Below, one piece after another: positions 7,988-16,651 of a stretch of 33,686 nt of DNA. Numbering within the stretch: the first letter of the stretch is position 1; every line of letters begins with the position of its first letter. This DNA is from JAOTWJ01 sp036398175. GTDB lineage: Bacteria; Gemmatimonadota; Gemmatimonadetes; Gemmatimonadales; GWC2-71-9. The stretch spans positions 1-33,686 of the forward strand of contig DASWHL010000092.1 of NCBI GenBank assembly GCA_036398175.1, given 5' to 3'. The position numbers and the translations under genes are program-made. The notes beneath the pieces were generated by a model that had not been told where the DNA came from, ran no database searches, and saw nothing but the letters and a program-made list of their open reading frames with translations.

Positions 7988-8182
7988 CTATTTGAAGCTC
8001 TGGCCGATTGCCCGACCGAGCGAGATCTCGCCGTTGTCAATTCGCAGGTTGAACCCGCACTCGGGGCTGGTGCACACCCACGCCTTGTAGGTGATCGGTG
8101 CCCCGTCCCGTCCGTAGTCCGACAGCGGGACCAGGACTCCCCCTTGGCATTTCCGGCATGCCGGCCATTCCCGCCCTTCCAT
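7988..8182 (-). CDS. small zinc-ribbon protein
   Basis: A 64-residue protein with an N-terminal C-x2-C pair (ACRKC) and a second pair (VCTSPEC) about 25 residues later, forming a probable zinc ribbon. A short conserved-looking tail contains a GEISLGRAIG block. No enzymatic domain is present. The ATG at 8182 overlaps the upstream stop as TGATG and is preceded by a purine-rich GGGAAGGGGG Shine-Dalgarno. A much longer open frame extends upstream but is arginine-rich shadow sequence over the neighbouring gene. Tight coupling to the Minf_1886 protein suggests that the two act together. Role unknown: it might be a nucleic-acid or protein adaptor. Confidence 0.75.
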   Translation of the reverse strand: MEGREWPACRKCQGGVLVPLSDYGRDGAPITYKAWVCTSPECGFNLRIDNGEISLGRAIGQSFK

Positions 8183-8607
8183 CACGACCCCCTTCCCGCC
8201 TCGGCGGACGACGGTCCGCCCCCGTTCCGCGGCACCCCGACCCACGGATACGCGTGCTCGAACGCCTCCGCGAAATCGAACACGTCGTCGAAATCCTCGA
8301 TGCGGTCCTCCGGTTGGCACACCAGGAGTCCCACGCCGATGAGGTGGTACACGAGACACCCGATATCCTGCGTGCGGTGGATGCCCCAATGCGTCAGGAC
8401 GGTGCGCGACGTGAGCCCGAACTGCTCGAGCGCGAAGTCCCGGCAGGCCCACGCGAACACGTCACCGGGGATGTGGCCGCGCGCGGGCCGCCGCACCTGG
8501 CAGTACTCCAGGGCGGCCAGCACGAACGCGTACGCCGGGGGCGGATAGCGCCCGTGCGTCGAGGCGACGCGCTCGATCAGGTCCTCGGCCAGCTGCAGCT
8601 CGCTCAC
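8182..8607 (-). CDS. Minf_1886 family conserved protein
   Basis: A 141-residue soluble protein recognised by the family's typical blocks: RYPPPAYAFVLAALEY, a GDVFAWACRDFALEQFG helix, RTVLTHWGI, and an acidic EDFDDVFDFAEAF segment near the C-terminus. The family is conserved in several phyla, but its biochemical function is not established. It starts with ATG at 8607, 38 bases after the glyA stop, and its own stop overlaps the zinc-ribbon start. The last dozen residues (Gly/Ser/Ala-rich) look like a disordered tail. Cotranscription with glyA and nnr is likely but not informative about function. Confidence 0.82.
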   Translation of the reverse strand: MSELQLAEDLIERVASTHGRYPPPAYAFVLAALEYCQVRRPARGHIPGDVFAWACRDFALEQFGLTSRTVLTHWGIHRTQDIGCLVYHLIGVGLLVCQPEDRIEDFDDVFDFAEAFEHAYPWVGVPRNGGGPSSAEAGRGS

Positions 8608-8645
8608 GACTCCAAAGTGAAGAGCCCCGCGACCGGAGGCAAGAG

Positions 8646-9905
8646 TCAGCCGGCGCTGACGGCGACGCCGGCGAGCGGGAACGCCGCCGTGAGCTCGTGC
8701 ACGTCCCGCCGTACACGCTCGAGGACCGCGTCGTCCTGCCGCCCGGCCACCGCGGTGTCAATCAGCTCGGCCACGCGCCGCATCTCGCCGTCGGCCATGC
8801 CGCGGGTCGTGAGGGCCGCGGTCCCGAGCCGGATCCCGCTGGTCACGAACGGCGATTCCGGATCCCCCGGGATCGTGTTCTTGTTCACGTGGATGCCCAC
8901 CGTGTCGAGCACCTGTTGCGCCGCCTTGCCCGTGAGCCCCTTGGACCGCAGGTCCACGAGCAGCAGGTGCGAGTCCGTGCCGCCGGAGACGAGGGCGAAT
9001 CCCCGCTCCGCCAACCCGACCCCCAGGGCCCGGGCGTTCGTGACGATCTGCGCGGCGTACGTCCGGAACTCGGGCCGCAGCGCTTCCCCGAACGCCACGG
9101 CCTTGGCGGCGATGATGTGTTCGAGCGGACCGCCCTGCATGCCGGGGAAGACCTGTTTGTCCACGGCTTTGGCCCAGGCCTCCGTGCTGAGAATGAACCC
9201 GCCGCGCGGCCCCCGCAGCGTCTTGTGGGTGGTGCTGGTCACGATGTCGGCGTGCGGGACCGGCGAGGGGTACACGCCCCCCGCCACCAGGCCCGCGTAG
9301 TGCGCCATGTCCACGAGCAGCACGGCGTCCACCTCGCGAGCGACGTCGCGAAACGCCGCAAAATCAATCACCCGGGGGTAGGCGCTGGCCCCGGCGATGA
9401 TCATGCGGGGCCGGACGGCCCGCGCCTGGGCCCGCACGCGATCCATGTCAATCAGCCCGGTTGCCTCATCCACGCCGTACTGCGCGGCCTCGAAGATCTG
9501 GCCGCTGACGTTCACCGAGGCGCCGTGCGTCAGATGGCCGCCGTGCGACAGCCGCATCCCCAGGATGCGGTCGCCCGGCTTCAGCACGGCGAAATACGCC
9601 GCGAGATTCGCCTGCGCCCCGGCGTGCGGTTGGACGTTGGCGTGCGCCGCCCCGAACAGGTCGCGGGCCCGCTGGATCGCGAGCCGTTCGACGTCGTCCA
9701 CCACCTCGCACCCGCCGTAATACCGCTTGCCGGGATACCCCTCGGCGTACTTGTTCGTGAGCTCGGAGCCCATCGCCTCGAGCACCGCGCGGGACGCGAA
9801 GTTCTCGCTGGCGATGAGCTCGAGCCCGTCCTCCTGCCGCTGGACCTCGCGCCGGATGAGCGCGGCGATCTGCGGATCCACGTCGTCGAGCGGGGGCCGG
9901 CGCAT
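8646..9905 (-). CDS. glyA: serine hydroxymethyltransferase
   Basis: A PLP enzyme of 419 residues from this start. It converts serine and tetrahydrofolate to glycine and 5,10-methylene-THF, supplying one-carbon units. Motifs include LELIASENFAS, YPGKRYYGG, and VDMAHYAGLVAGG followed by the PLP-lysine motif STTHKTLRGPRGG (K228). NKNTIPGDP-type substrate residues lie near the C-terminus. I chose the ATG at 9905 because GAGG lies five bases before it. A GTG two codons upstream (9911) is the alternative. The gap to the preceding dehydrogenase stop is only seven bases, so the genes are almost certainly co-transcribed. It complements the formyl-THF-using purN and purH elsewhere in the window. Confidence 0.97.
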   Translation of the reverse strand: MRRPPLDDVDPQIAALIRREVQRQEDGLELIASENFASRAVLEAMGSELTNKYAEGYPGKRYYGGCEVVDDVERLAIQRARDLFGAAHANVQPHAGAQANLAAYFAVLKPGDRILGMRLSHGGHLTHGASVNVSGQIFEAAQYGVDEATGLIDMDRVRAQARAVRPRMIIAGASAYPRVIDFAAFRDVAREVDAVLLVDMAHYAGLVAGGVYPSPVPHADIVTSTTHKTLRGPRGGFILSTEAWAKAVDKQVFPGMQGGPLEHIIAAKAVAFGEALRPEFRTYAAQIVTNARALGVGLAERGFALVSGGTDSHLLLVDLRSKGLTGKAAQQVLDTVGIHVNKNTIPGDPESPFVTSGIRLGTAALTTRGMADGEMRRVAELIDTAVAGRQDDAVLERVRRDVHELTAAFPLAGVAVSAG

Positions 9906-9912
9906 CGTCACC

Positions 9913-11079
9913 TCAGATCCGGTGCGGGAGGGCTTTGGCCCGCTCCGCCTGCTTGACCCGTTCCTCCGCCAGCCGGTCGGCGGCGCGGTACGAGGGGATC
10001 CCCTCCTCGCGCGCGATCTCGAGGATCCGGAGCACCGTGTCGTAGATCTCGCCCGCCTTCCGGTGCGACTGCTCGAGCGACCAGTCCTCGATCTCCGCGT
10101 TCACGTTGATCAGGCCGCCGGCGTTGGTCACGTAGTCCGGGGCGTACACGATCCCGCGCCGCTGCAGCGCGTCCCCGTGCCGCTCCTCGGCCAGCTGGTT
10201 GTTGGCGGCGCCGCAGACGATGGGGGCCCGGAGCACCTTGAGCGTATCGTCGTTGATCACGGCGCCCAGCGCGCAGGGCGCGAAGACATCCGCCCGCACG
10301 CCGTAGATCGCGTCCCGCGAAACCACCTTGGCCCCGAACTCGTCGGCGACCCGCTTCGTGCGGTCGGCGGCGACGTCGCTCACGATCAGCTGGGCGCCGG
10401 CCTCGTGCAGCAGCTTGCAGACGTAGTACCCCACGTGCCCCACCCCTTGCACCGCCACCGTCTTGCCGGAGATGTCGTCGCTGCCCCACAGGAACCTGGC
10501 GCAGGCCTGCGTGGCCCGTAACGTCCCGTAGGCCGTCACCGGCGACGGATCGCCGGAGCGGCCCTGGAGCCCCACCACCTGCTTGGTTTCCGCGAACACC
10601 CACTCCATGTCGCGCGGGCTCGTATTGACGTCCTCGGCCGTGATGTACCGGCCCGCGAGGGACTCCACGTGGCGGCCGTGCGCCCGGAAGACCCCCTCAC
10701 GCTCCTTGTTGTCAATGGACGGATCGCCGATGATCACCGATTTGCCGCCGCCCAGGTTGAGGCCCGCCACAGCCGACTTGTAGGTCATCCCGCGCGACAG
10801 CCGCAGGACGTCGTTCAGCGCCTCGGCGTCGCTCACGTAGTGCCAGAACCGCGTGCCCCCCAGGGCCGGCCCCAGCGCCGTATTGTGGATGGCGATGACG
10901 CCACGGTACCCCGACTGCGGGTCGTACCAGTAGCTGACCTGTTCGTGGCGGTGGACGGCGAGCTGCTCGAACACGTCCGTCGAGTGCGGGTTGGTGGCTG
11001 GCGCGACGGACTTGCGGGCCGCCGCGGTGGCCGGGGCCTTGCGGCGCGGCGCCTTCTGCGTGGATACCTTCCGCTTCAT
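9913..11079 (-). CDS. Glu/Leu/Phe/Val dehydrogenase, probably leucine dehydrogenase
   Basis: A 388-residue NAD-dependent amino-acid dehydrogenase that would deaminate a branched-chain amino acid to its 2-oxo acid and ammonium. The substrate domain shows GPALGGTRF and LNLGGGKSVIIGD with the catalytic lysine region SRGMTYKSAVAG. The Rossmann domain has VQGVGHVGYYVCKLL (G-x-G-x2-G). ADVFAPCALGAVIN and CGAANNQLA are typical of leucine/valine dehydrogenases. The first 35 residues are a basic Lys/Arg/Ala/Pro-rich tail not usual in the family. The normal fold begins near DVFEQLA, so an alternative GTG start at 10974 is possible. The ATG at 11079 follows the hydroxyacyl-CoA dehydrogenase stop by 13 bases. 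Substrate preference is not provable by eye. Confidence 0.9.
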   Translation of the reverse strand: MKRKVSTQKAPRRKAPATAAARKSVAPATNPHSTDVFEQLAVHRHEQVSYWYDPQSGYRGVIAIHNTALGPALGGTRFWHYVSDAEALNDVLRLSRGMTYKSAVAGLNLGGGKSVIIGDPSIDNKEREGVFRAHGRHVESLAGRYITAEDVNTSPRDMEWVFAETKQVVGLQGRSGDPSPVTAYGTLRATQACARFLWGSDDISGKTVAVQGVGHVGYYVCKLLHEAGAQLIVSDVAADRTKRVADEFGAKVVSRDAIYGVRADVFAPCALGAVINDDTLKVLRAPIVCGAANNQLAEERHGDALQRRGIVYAPDYVTNAGGLINVNAEIEDWSLEQSHRKAGEIYDTVLRILEIAREEGIPSYRAADRLAEERVKQAERAKALPHRI

Positions 11080-11092
11080 CCCCACGGTCGTC

Positions 11093-11941
11093 TCACTTGT
11101 TGTAGTCGTAGAAGCCGCGGCCACTCTTCCGGCCCAGTCGGCCGGCGGCGACCATCTTCCGCAGCAGCGGGCAGGGACGATACTTGTCGTCGCCCAGCCC
11201 GCGGTGCAAGACTTCCAGGATCGCCAGGCACACGTCGAGGCCGATGAGATCGGCCAGCGCCAGCGGGCCCAGCGGGTGATGCATGCCGAGTTTCATGACG
11301 GTGTCCACCGCCTCGGGCGCGGCCACCCCTTCCATGACGCAGAAGATCGCCTCGTTGATCATCGGCATCAGCACCCGGTTCGACACGAAGCCCGGATAGT
11401 CGTTGGCCTCGACGGGCGTCTTGCCCAGGGCGCGGGCCAGGTCCATCACGGTCGCGGTGGTCGCATCGGACGTCGCGAGCCCGCGGATGACCTCGACCAG
11501 CGTCATGACGGGCACCGGGTTCATGAAGTGCATCCCGATCACCCGGTCCGCCCGCCCCGTCTGCGCCGCGATCTCGGTGATCGAGATGGACGACGTGTTC
11601 GAGGCGAGGATCGTCTCGGCGCCGGCGAGCCCGTCCAGGGTCCGGAAAATCTCGAACTTGACGCCCGGCTGTTCGCTCGCGGCCTCGACCACCAGCGCCG
11701 CGCCGCGCGCGGCCTTGAGGTCCGTGCCTGGCGCGATCCGGGCGAGCGCCGCGTCGCGGTCCGCCTCGGTGAGCGTCTGCTTCTTGACCTGACGGTCCAT
11801 GTTGCCACGGATCGTCTTCAGGGCCTTCTCCAGCTGTCCGCGATCCACGTCAATGAGCGTGACCGCGTGGCCATGCTGCGCGAACACGTGGGCGATACCG
11901 TTCCCCATGGTCCCGGCACCCACGACCGCTACCTGTGTCAT
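11093..11941 (-). CDS. 3-hydroxyacyl-CoA (3-hydroxybutyryl-CoA) dehydrogenase
   Basis: A 282-residue NAD-dependent dehydrogenase that oxidises 3-hydroxyacyl-CoA to 3-ketoacyl-CoA or runs in reverse. The N-terminal Rossmann motif VVGAGTMGNGIAHVFAQ is followed by an Asp that favours NAD. The catalytic His is in GMHFMNPVPVM, and the family signature GFVSNRVLMPMINEA is present. The C-terminal helical dimerisation domain ends in RKSGRGFYDY. Length equals stand-alone Hbd/PaaH enzymes with no hydratase fusion. The ATG start overlaps the CPBP protease stop as ATGA. With the thiolase upstream in the same run it could form part of butyrate, polyhydroxybutyrate or beta-oxidation metabolism. Confidence 0.95.
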   Translation of the reverse strand: MTQVAVVGAGTMGNGIAHVFAQHGHAVTLIDVDRGQLEKALKTIRGNMDRQVKKQTLTEADRDAALARIAPGTDLKAARGAALVVEAASEQPGVKFEIFRTLDGLAGAETILASNTSSISITEIAAQTGRADRVIGMHFMNPVPVMTLVEVIRGLATSDATTATVMDLARALGKTPVEANDYPGFVSNRVLMPMINEAIFCVMEGVAAPEAVDTVMKLGMHHPLGPLALADLIGLDVCLAILEVLHRGLGDDKYRPCPLLRKMVAAGRLGRKSGRGFYDYNK

Positions 11942-12816
11942 GCCGCCACCTCCCTCTCCCGTTCACCCCCGACGAGCGCCGCCGCGCGTACCCACCACGC
12001 GAGTGCGGTCCCCAGCACGAACGTTGCCGCGACGCCTCCCTCCGGCCCGAAGCTGCCGCCGGTCCACCACATCCGCGGGCCGGGCGCGTACTCGAGACCC
12101 GGCAACCCGAACCGCAGCCCGCTCACCGGCGCGTCGGCGCCGAACACCAGGCCGGCATTCCACCCCAGGTGCAGGCCAACCGCCGTCCCGAGCCCGCCCC
12201 GCGCAAAGAACGCCGCGGCGAGCAGCAGGGACGCGAGCCCGATGTTGGCCAGCCCGACGCCCGAGACGTCCGGGTTCCGGGCGTGCGCCCACGCAAACAG
12301 CGCCGCCATCAGCAGACCGGCGGCCACCCGCCCCGTGGCGCGTGCGAGCTGGCTGAGCGGAAACCCGCGGAACAGCAGCTCCTCGAGGAGCGCCGCTCCC
12401 GCCAGCCCCAGCGCCAGCGGCGCCGCGACGGCCAGGATCCGCTCGTCACCCGGGGACTGCCACCGCAGCTCGGCGCCGCCCGCGAGACACAACAGGACGG
12501 TCAGCGCCGCCAGGCACATGCCCCACGCCAGCCCCCGCCCCGCACCCGCCAGCGCCGCCTTCCAGGAGGGCATGCCCCAGGTCTCCGGCCGCTGCCCCAC
12601 CCCCCACACCAACCCGGTGTATACCAGCCCCGCCGCCACGAGGGGCGGCGCCGCGAGCCCGATCAGGCCCCGCCCGGCGGTCCGCCACCAGGTCCCGGGT
12701 CCCACGGCAAGACCCTGGGCCCACTCGGCGGCGAGCGCCAAGGCGACGAACGCCGCGTAGAAGGCGCCGGCGGCCAGCACCGCGCGCGCGACCGGCAGCG
12801 CCCGGGCCCAAGACAA
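11938..12816 (-). CDS. CPBP family intramembrane glutamic endopeptidase
   Basis: About 292 residues with seven or eight hydrophobic segments. The Abi/CPBP (Rce1-like) motifs are visible: EELLFRGF (E145, E146, R150), a later ALFAWAHARN with the motif-2 histidine, and HLGWNAG with the third-motif His and Asn. Family members process proteins within the membrane or act as partner factors, and substrates here are unknown. The start is uncertain. I chose a TTG at 12816 because TGAGGG lies eight bases upstream and the bioY stop is 11 bases before it. The open frame continues upstream over bioY, but that part is Arg-rich shadow. The stop overlaps the next gene's ATG. Confidence 0.83.
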   Translation of the reverse strand: MSWARALPVARAVLAAGAFYAAFVALALAAEWAQGLAVGPGTWWRTAGRGLIGLAAPPLVAAGLVYTGLVWGVGQRPETWGMPSWKAALAGAGRGLAWGMCLAALTVLLCLAGGAELRWQSPGDERILAVAAPLALGLAGAALLEELLFRGFPLSQLARATGRVAAGLLMAALFAWAHARNPDVSGVGLANIGLASLLLAAAFFARGGLGTAVGLHLGWNAGLVFGADAPVSGLRFGLPGLEYAPGPRMWWTGGSFGPEGGVAATFVLGTALAWWVRAAALVGGEREREVAA

Positions 12817-12827
12817 ATCGCGCGCCC

Positions 12828-13400
12828 TCAGAGGAGCGCGCGTCGCACGGGGGCGCCGAACCGCCCCACGACCAGCCCCGCGAGCAGGAGCTTGGCGATG
12901 TCCCCCGCCAGAAACGGCAGCGATCCCAACCGCCACGCCGTCTGGAAGTCACCGCCCAGGATCGCGAGTTGGGCGATGCCGCCGGCGTGGACCACGAAGA
13001 GCGCCAGGACAAACCCGACGGCGAGCCGCATCACTCCACGCGGCGGTCGCGCGGCCAGGCCCGCCACGGCCGCGGCCAGCGGCAACGCCAGCAGATACCC
13101 GCCGGTTGGGCCGAACAGCCGGGCCAGCCCCGGGAGCCCCACGGGCGCAAACACCGGCAGCCCAACCGCGCCCAGCAGCAGGTAGGCGGCCAGGCTGGTG
13201 GCGCCGAGCGCCGGGCCCAGCAGCCCGCCCACGATCAGCACGGCGGGCACCTGGAAGGTCATCGGCACGGGTGTCCCCGGCAGCAGGACGCTCACCTGCG
13301 CCCCGACCGCCACCAGCATCGCGCCCGCAATGACCGCGGTTGCCTGCCGCAGCGCCGCCGGCACCGCCATCAGTCCGGCCGCTCGTGCAGTCTGCGTCAT
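12828..13400 (-). CDS. bioY: biotin transporter substrate-binding component BioY
   Basis: A 190-residue, six-segment membrane protein of the BioY family, the S-component that captures biotin for an ECF transporter. Diagnostic patches include a VPMTFQVPAVLIVGGLLGP loop and ARLFGPTGGYLLALP, plus a C-terminal FLAGDIAKLLLAG block. The ATG overlaps the thiolase stop as ATGA, and a long upstream extension of the frame is a shadow of the thiolase. No bioM/bioN or ecfA/ecfT genes are adjacent, so it either works alone or shares an energising module encoded elsewhere. Its place between a thiolase and a 3-hydroxyacyl-CoA dehydrogenase is curious, as biotin serves acyl-CoA carboxylases. Confidence 0.93.
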   Translation of the reverse strand: MTQTARAAGLMAVPAALRQATAVIAGAMLVAVGAQVSVLLPGTPVPMTFQVPAVLIVGGLLGPALGATSLAAYLLLGAVGLPVFAPVGLPGLARLFGPTGGYLLALPLAAAVAGLAARPPRGVMRLAVGFVLALFVVHAGGIAQLAILGGDFQTAWRLGSLPFLAGDIAKLLLAGLVVGRFGAPVRRALL

Positions 13401-14587
13401 ACGCGCTCCACGCTCAGGGCAACGGCATTGCCGCCGCCGAGACACAAGGTGGCAAGCCCGGTGGCCTTGCCACGGTCCGCCAGGGCGTACAGCAAAGTGG
13501 TGAGCATGCGCGCGCCGCTCGCCCCGATCGGGTGGCCCATGGCCACGGCCCCGCCGTTCACGTTGACGCGAGCCCAGTCCCAGCAGAGCCCCTGGCCGTC
13601 GGCCAGCGCCTGCACCGCGAACGCCTCGTTGGCCTCGATCAGGTCGTAGTCGCCGATCGTGGTCCCCGCCTGCGTCATCAGGTTCTGCACCGCCACGATG
13701 GGCGCGAAGAACAGGTCCTTGGGTTCCCCGCCACCCGTCGCGTAAGCCGTGACGCGCGCGAGGATCGTGAGGCCGTGCGCTTTGGCGAACGCCTCGGACG
13801 TGACGACCAGCGCGCTCGCGCCATCGTTCAGGCCCGGTGCGTTGCCGGCCGTTACCGAACCACCCTTCTCGAAGGCCGGCGTGAGCTTGGCCAGCGCCTC
13901 GAGCGTGGTCTCGCGGCGCGGCGGCTCGTCGGTGTCCACAACCGCGGTCCCCTTCCGGCCCTGGATTTCCACCGGCACGATCTCGGCCTTGAACTTCCCG
14001 CCGTCCATGGCGGCGACAGCCTTCTGATGGCTGCCCAGCGCGAATCGGTCCTGCGCCTCCCGCGTAATCCCGGCTTTGGTCGCAGTGTATTCGGCGTGAC
14101 TGCCCATGTGGCAATTCCCGAACGCGCACCACAGGCCGTCGTGAATGACGCCGTCCATGAGATTCTGATTGCCGAACTTCACGCCGTCCCGCATGCCGTA
14201 CAGATAGAAGGGGACCGACGACATGGATTCCATGCCGCCGGCCACGATGCACTGCGCGTCGCCGGCCTTGATGGCCTGGGCCGCCAGCATCACGGCCTTG
14301 AGGCCGGAGCCGCAGACCTTGTTGATGGTCATCGCGGGGACGGTGCCGGGCAGTCCGGCGTGGATGGCGGCCTGGCGGGCGGGGGCCTGGCCGCTGCCGC
14401 CCTGCACGACGTGGCCCATGATGACTTCGTCCACGGCGGCGGCGTCCACGGCGGCGCGCCGCACCGCTTCCTTCACGACGATGGCGCCAAGCTGCGGCGC
14501 GGTGAGGCGGCTCAGGCCGCCCAGGAACCGCCCGACGGGGGTCCGGGAGGCGGCGACGATGACGGGGATGCGGCTGGTATCAGACAC
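13397..14587 (-). CDS. acetyl-CoA C-acetyltransferase / thiolase
   Basis: A thiolase of 396 residues from the chosen GTG, catalysing Claisen condensation of two acetyl-CoA or thiolytic cleavage of 3-ketoacyl-CoA. The nucleophilic Cys (about 92) is in NKVCGSGLKAV. The catalytic His is in NGGAVAMGHPIGASG and the second Cys is in CLGGGNAVAL. IEANEAFAVQ is present as usual. The GTG start at 14587 puts residue 1 where family members begin (SRIPVIVAASRTPVG). An in-frame ATG at 14614 would add nine residues. The stop overlaps bioY. Together with the nearby hydroxyacyl-CoA dehydrogenase it gives two of the steps of ketoacyl-CoA metabolism. Whether it is biosynthetic (PhbA-type) or degradative cannot be told. 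Confidence 0.94.
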   Translation of the reverse strand: MSDTSRIPVIVAASRTPVGRFLGGLSRLTAPQLGAIVVKEAVRRAAVDAAAVDEVIMGHVVQGGSGQAPARQAAIHAGLPGTVPAMTINKVCGSGLKAVMLAAQAIKAGDAQCIVAGGMESMSSVPFYLYGMRDGVKFGNQNLMDGVIHDGLWCAFGNCHMGSHAEYTATKAGITREAQDRFALGSHQKAVAAMDGGKFKAEIVPVEIQGRKGTAVVDTDEPPRRETTLEALAKLTPAFEKGGSVTAGNAPGLNDGASALVVTSEAFAKAHGLTILARVTAYATGGGEPKDLFFAPIVAVQNLMTQAGTTIGDYDLIEANEAFAVQALADGQGLCWDWARVNVNGGAVAMGHPIGASGARMLTTLLYALADRGKATGLATLCLGGGNAVALSVERV

Positions 14588-14695
14588 GGGACCACTCGGC
14601 GGCAATTGGTGCATGTGGAGGCGCGCGGCGCTGCCACTCCGCGCGCGCACGGGCCTCACAACCACACGTGAAGCTATGGTGGGGTGCAGTCGCCC

Positions 14696-16651
14696 TCAAG
14701 CGGACGCGCCGAGCGTGAGCGCGCGGCTCGCGATCTCGCCGCGGAGCCGCTCCAGGAACGCGTCGGCCGGCATGATCTCCTGTTTCCGCCCCGCCCCGCG
14801 CACCCGGACGGCCACCGTCCTCTGGTCCATCTCCCGCTGGCCGATCACGGCCATGTACGGGACCTTCAGCAACTCCGCATCCCGAATGCGGTAGTTGAGC
14901 GTGTCGTTGCGATCGTCCACCTCGGCCCGGATGCCGGCCGCGCGATAGCGATCACACACGGCCCGCGCCGCATCCGCCTGGTCGTCGGTGATCGGCAGCA
15001 CGCGCACCTGGATGGGCGCCAGCCAGAGCGGGAACGCCCCCGCAAAGTGCTCGATCAGGCAGCCGATGAACCGTTCCAGGGTGCCCCAGATGGCCCGGTG
15101 GATCATCACGGGCCGATGGGGATGATTGTCCGCCCCCGTGTACTCGAGCTGGAACCGCTCCGGCAGCTGGAAGTCGAGCTGAATGGTGGGCCCCTGCCAG
15201 GTCCGGCCGATGGCGTCCTTGAACTTGACGTCTATCTTCGGTCCGTAGAACGCCCCGCCGCCCGCGTCAATCGCGAACGGGATCCCCTTGCGCTCGAGGG
15301 CCCGCTGGAGAATCTGCTCGGCGCGCTCCCAGGCTTCGTCGTCCCCCAGCTTTGCCGCCGGCCGGGTGGAGACCTCGAACTCGAGCGTGAGCCCGAACGT
15401 CTGGCGAACCAACCGGTCTACCTGGTCGAGGCACAGGAAGATCTCGTCCTCGGCCTGGTCGAGGGTGCAGAAGATGTGCGCGTCGTCCATGCACAACCCG
15501 CGCACCCGCAGCATGCCGTGCAGCGTGCCCGACTTCTCGTTCCGGTAGACGTTGGCGACCTCGGAGAGCCGGATGGGCAGGTCCCGGAAGCTCCGCTGGC
15601 GGCTCTGATACACGAGCGCGTGCATCGGGCAGTTCATCGGTTTCACCCGATACCGCACGTCCTCGGCCTCGCCCGCGCCTGCGGCCATGGCGGGGTACTG
15701 ATTCTCGGCGTAGTGCGGCAAGTGGCCGGAGATGTGGAAAAGCTCCTCGCGCGTGATGTTCGGCGTATACACGAGGTCATAGCCGCAGGCCACGTTATCG
15801 TCTTCCACGAGGCGCGAGAGCAGCCACTTGATGATCGCACCCCGCGGGTGCCAGAAGACGAGCCCCGGGCCGACCGCCTCCTGGATCGAGAACAGGTCGA
15901 GCTGTTTCCCCAGCACCCGGTGATCCCGCTTGCGCGCCTCCTCGAGCTGGTGGAGGTAGGCGTCGAGATCCTGCTGGCTGAACCACGCGGTTCCGTAGAT
16001 CCGCTGGAGCATCTGCCGCCGCTCGTCGCCCCGCCAGTACGCACCGGCCGCGTGCAGCAGCTTGAAGAAGCGGATCCGTCCCGTGCTCGGCACGTGCGGC
16101 CCCCGGCACAGATCCACGAACGGCCCGTCCGTGTAGACGGAGATGGTTTCATCGTCGCGCAACTCCCCCAGGCGCTCGAGCTTCAGGGGATCGCCCCGGA
16201 ACCGCTGCTCCGCGGCCGGGCGGTCCACCTCCTCGCGCTGGAACGGATAATCCGCCGCCACGACCTCGCGCATCTTGTCCTCGATGGTGGCCAGATCGTC
16301 CGGCGTGAACGGGCGCGGGACCTCGAAGTCGTAGTAGAAGCCGTCTTCGATGGGCGGACCGAACCCGATGTGCGCCTCCGGGAACAGCTGGCGCACCGCC
16401 GTGGCAAGCACGTGCGCCGTGGAGTGGCGGAGGACGTCGAGCGCGGCGGGGTCCCGGTCGGTCAGCAGCTCGAGCCGGGCGTCGCGGCGGATGGGCCGCG
16501 CCAGATCCCAGATCTCGCCGTCCACGCGCGCCGCGAGGGCGGCCTTGGCCAGCCGCGGCCCGATCCCCTCGGCAATCGCGAGCGCGGGCGTGCCCGCGGC
16601 CACCGTTCTGGTCGCGCCGTCCGGCAGCGTGATGGTAATCGTATCCGGCAT
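14696..16651 (-). CDS. thrS: threonyl-tRNA synthetase
   Basis: A full-length class II synthetase of 651 residues that charges tRNA-Thr and edits mis-attached serine. Domains in order are TGS (about 1-64), editing domain with HSTAHVLA (76-83) and DLCRGPHVPSTG (about 180-191), catalytic core, and C-terminal anticodon-binding domain (from about 535). The zinc ligands are C341 in MNCPMH, H392 in DDAHIFC and H518 in MIHRAIWG, spaced exactly as in the E. coli enzyme. I start at the ATG at 16651 (MPDTITITLP), where the TGS fold begins. A GTG 19 codons upstream is open but adds no recognisable sequence. The gene diverges from the BON-domain gene. Confidence 0.97.
   Translation of the reverse strand: MPDTITITLPDGATRTVAAGTPALAIAEGIGPRLAKAALAARVDGEIWDLARPIRRDARLELLTDRDPAALDVLRHSTAHVLATAVRQLFPEAHIGFGPPIEDGFYYDFEVPRPFTPDDLATIEDKMREVVAADYPFQREEVDRPAAEQRFRGDPLKLERLGELRDDETISVYTDGPFVDLCRGPHVPSTGRIRFFKLLHAAGAYWRGDERRQMLQRIYGTAWFSQQDLDAYLHQLEEARKRDHRVLGKQLDLFSIQEAVGPGLVFWHPRGAIIKWLLSRLVEDDNVACGYDLVYTPNITREELFHISGHLPHYAENQYPAMAAGAGEAEDVRYRVKPMNCPMHALVYQSRQRSFRDLPIRLSEVANVYRNEKSGTLHGMLRVRGLCMDDAHIFCTLDQAEDEIFLCLDQVDRLVRQTFGLTLEFEVSTRPAAKLGDDEAWERAEQILQRALERKGIPFAIDAGGGAFYGPKIDVKFKDAIGRTWQGPTIQLDFQLPERFQLEYTGADNHPHRPVMIHRAIWGTLERFIGCLIEHFAGAFPLWLAPIQVRVLPITDDQADAARAVCDRYRAAGIRAEVDDRNDTLNYRIRDAELLKVPYMAVIGQREMDQRTVAVRVRGAGRKQEIMPADAFLERLRGEIASRALTLGASA

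Noticed and set aside
11080..11124. Longer leucine dehydrogenase starting at 11124
   Set aside because: It would overlap the end of the hydroxyacyl-CoA dehydrogenase, and the added Ser/Thr-rich residues are a shadow of that gene's C-terminus.
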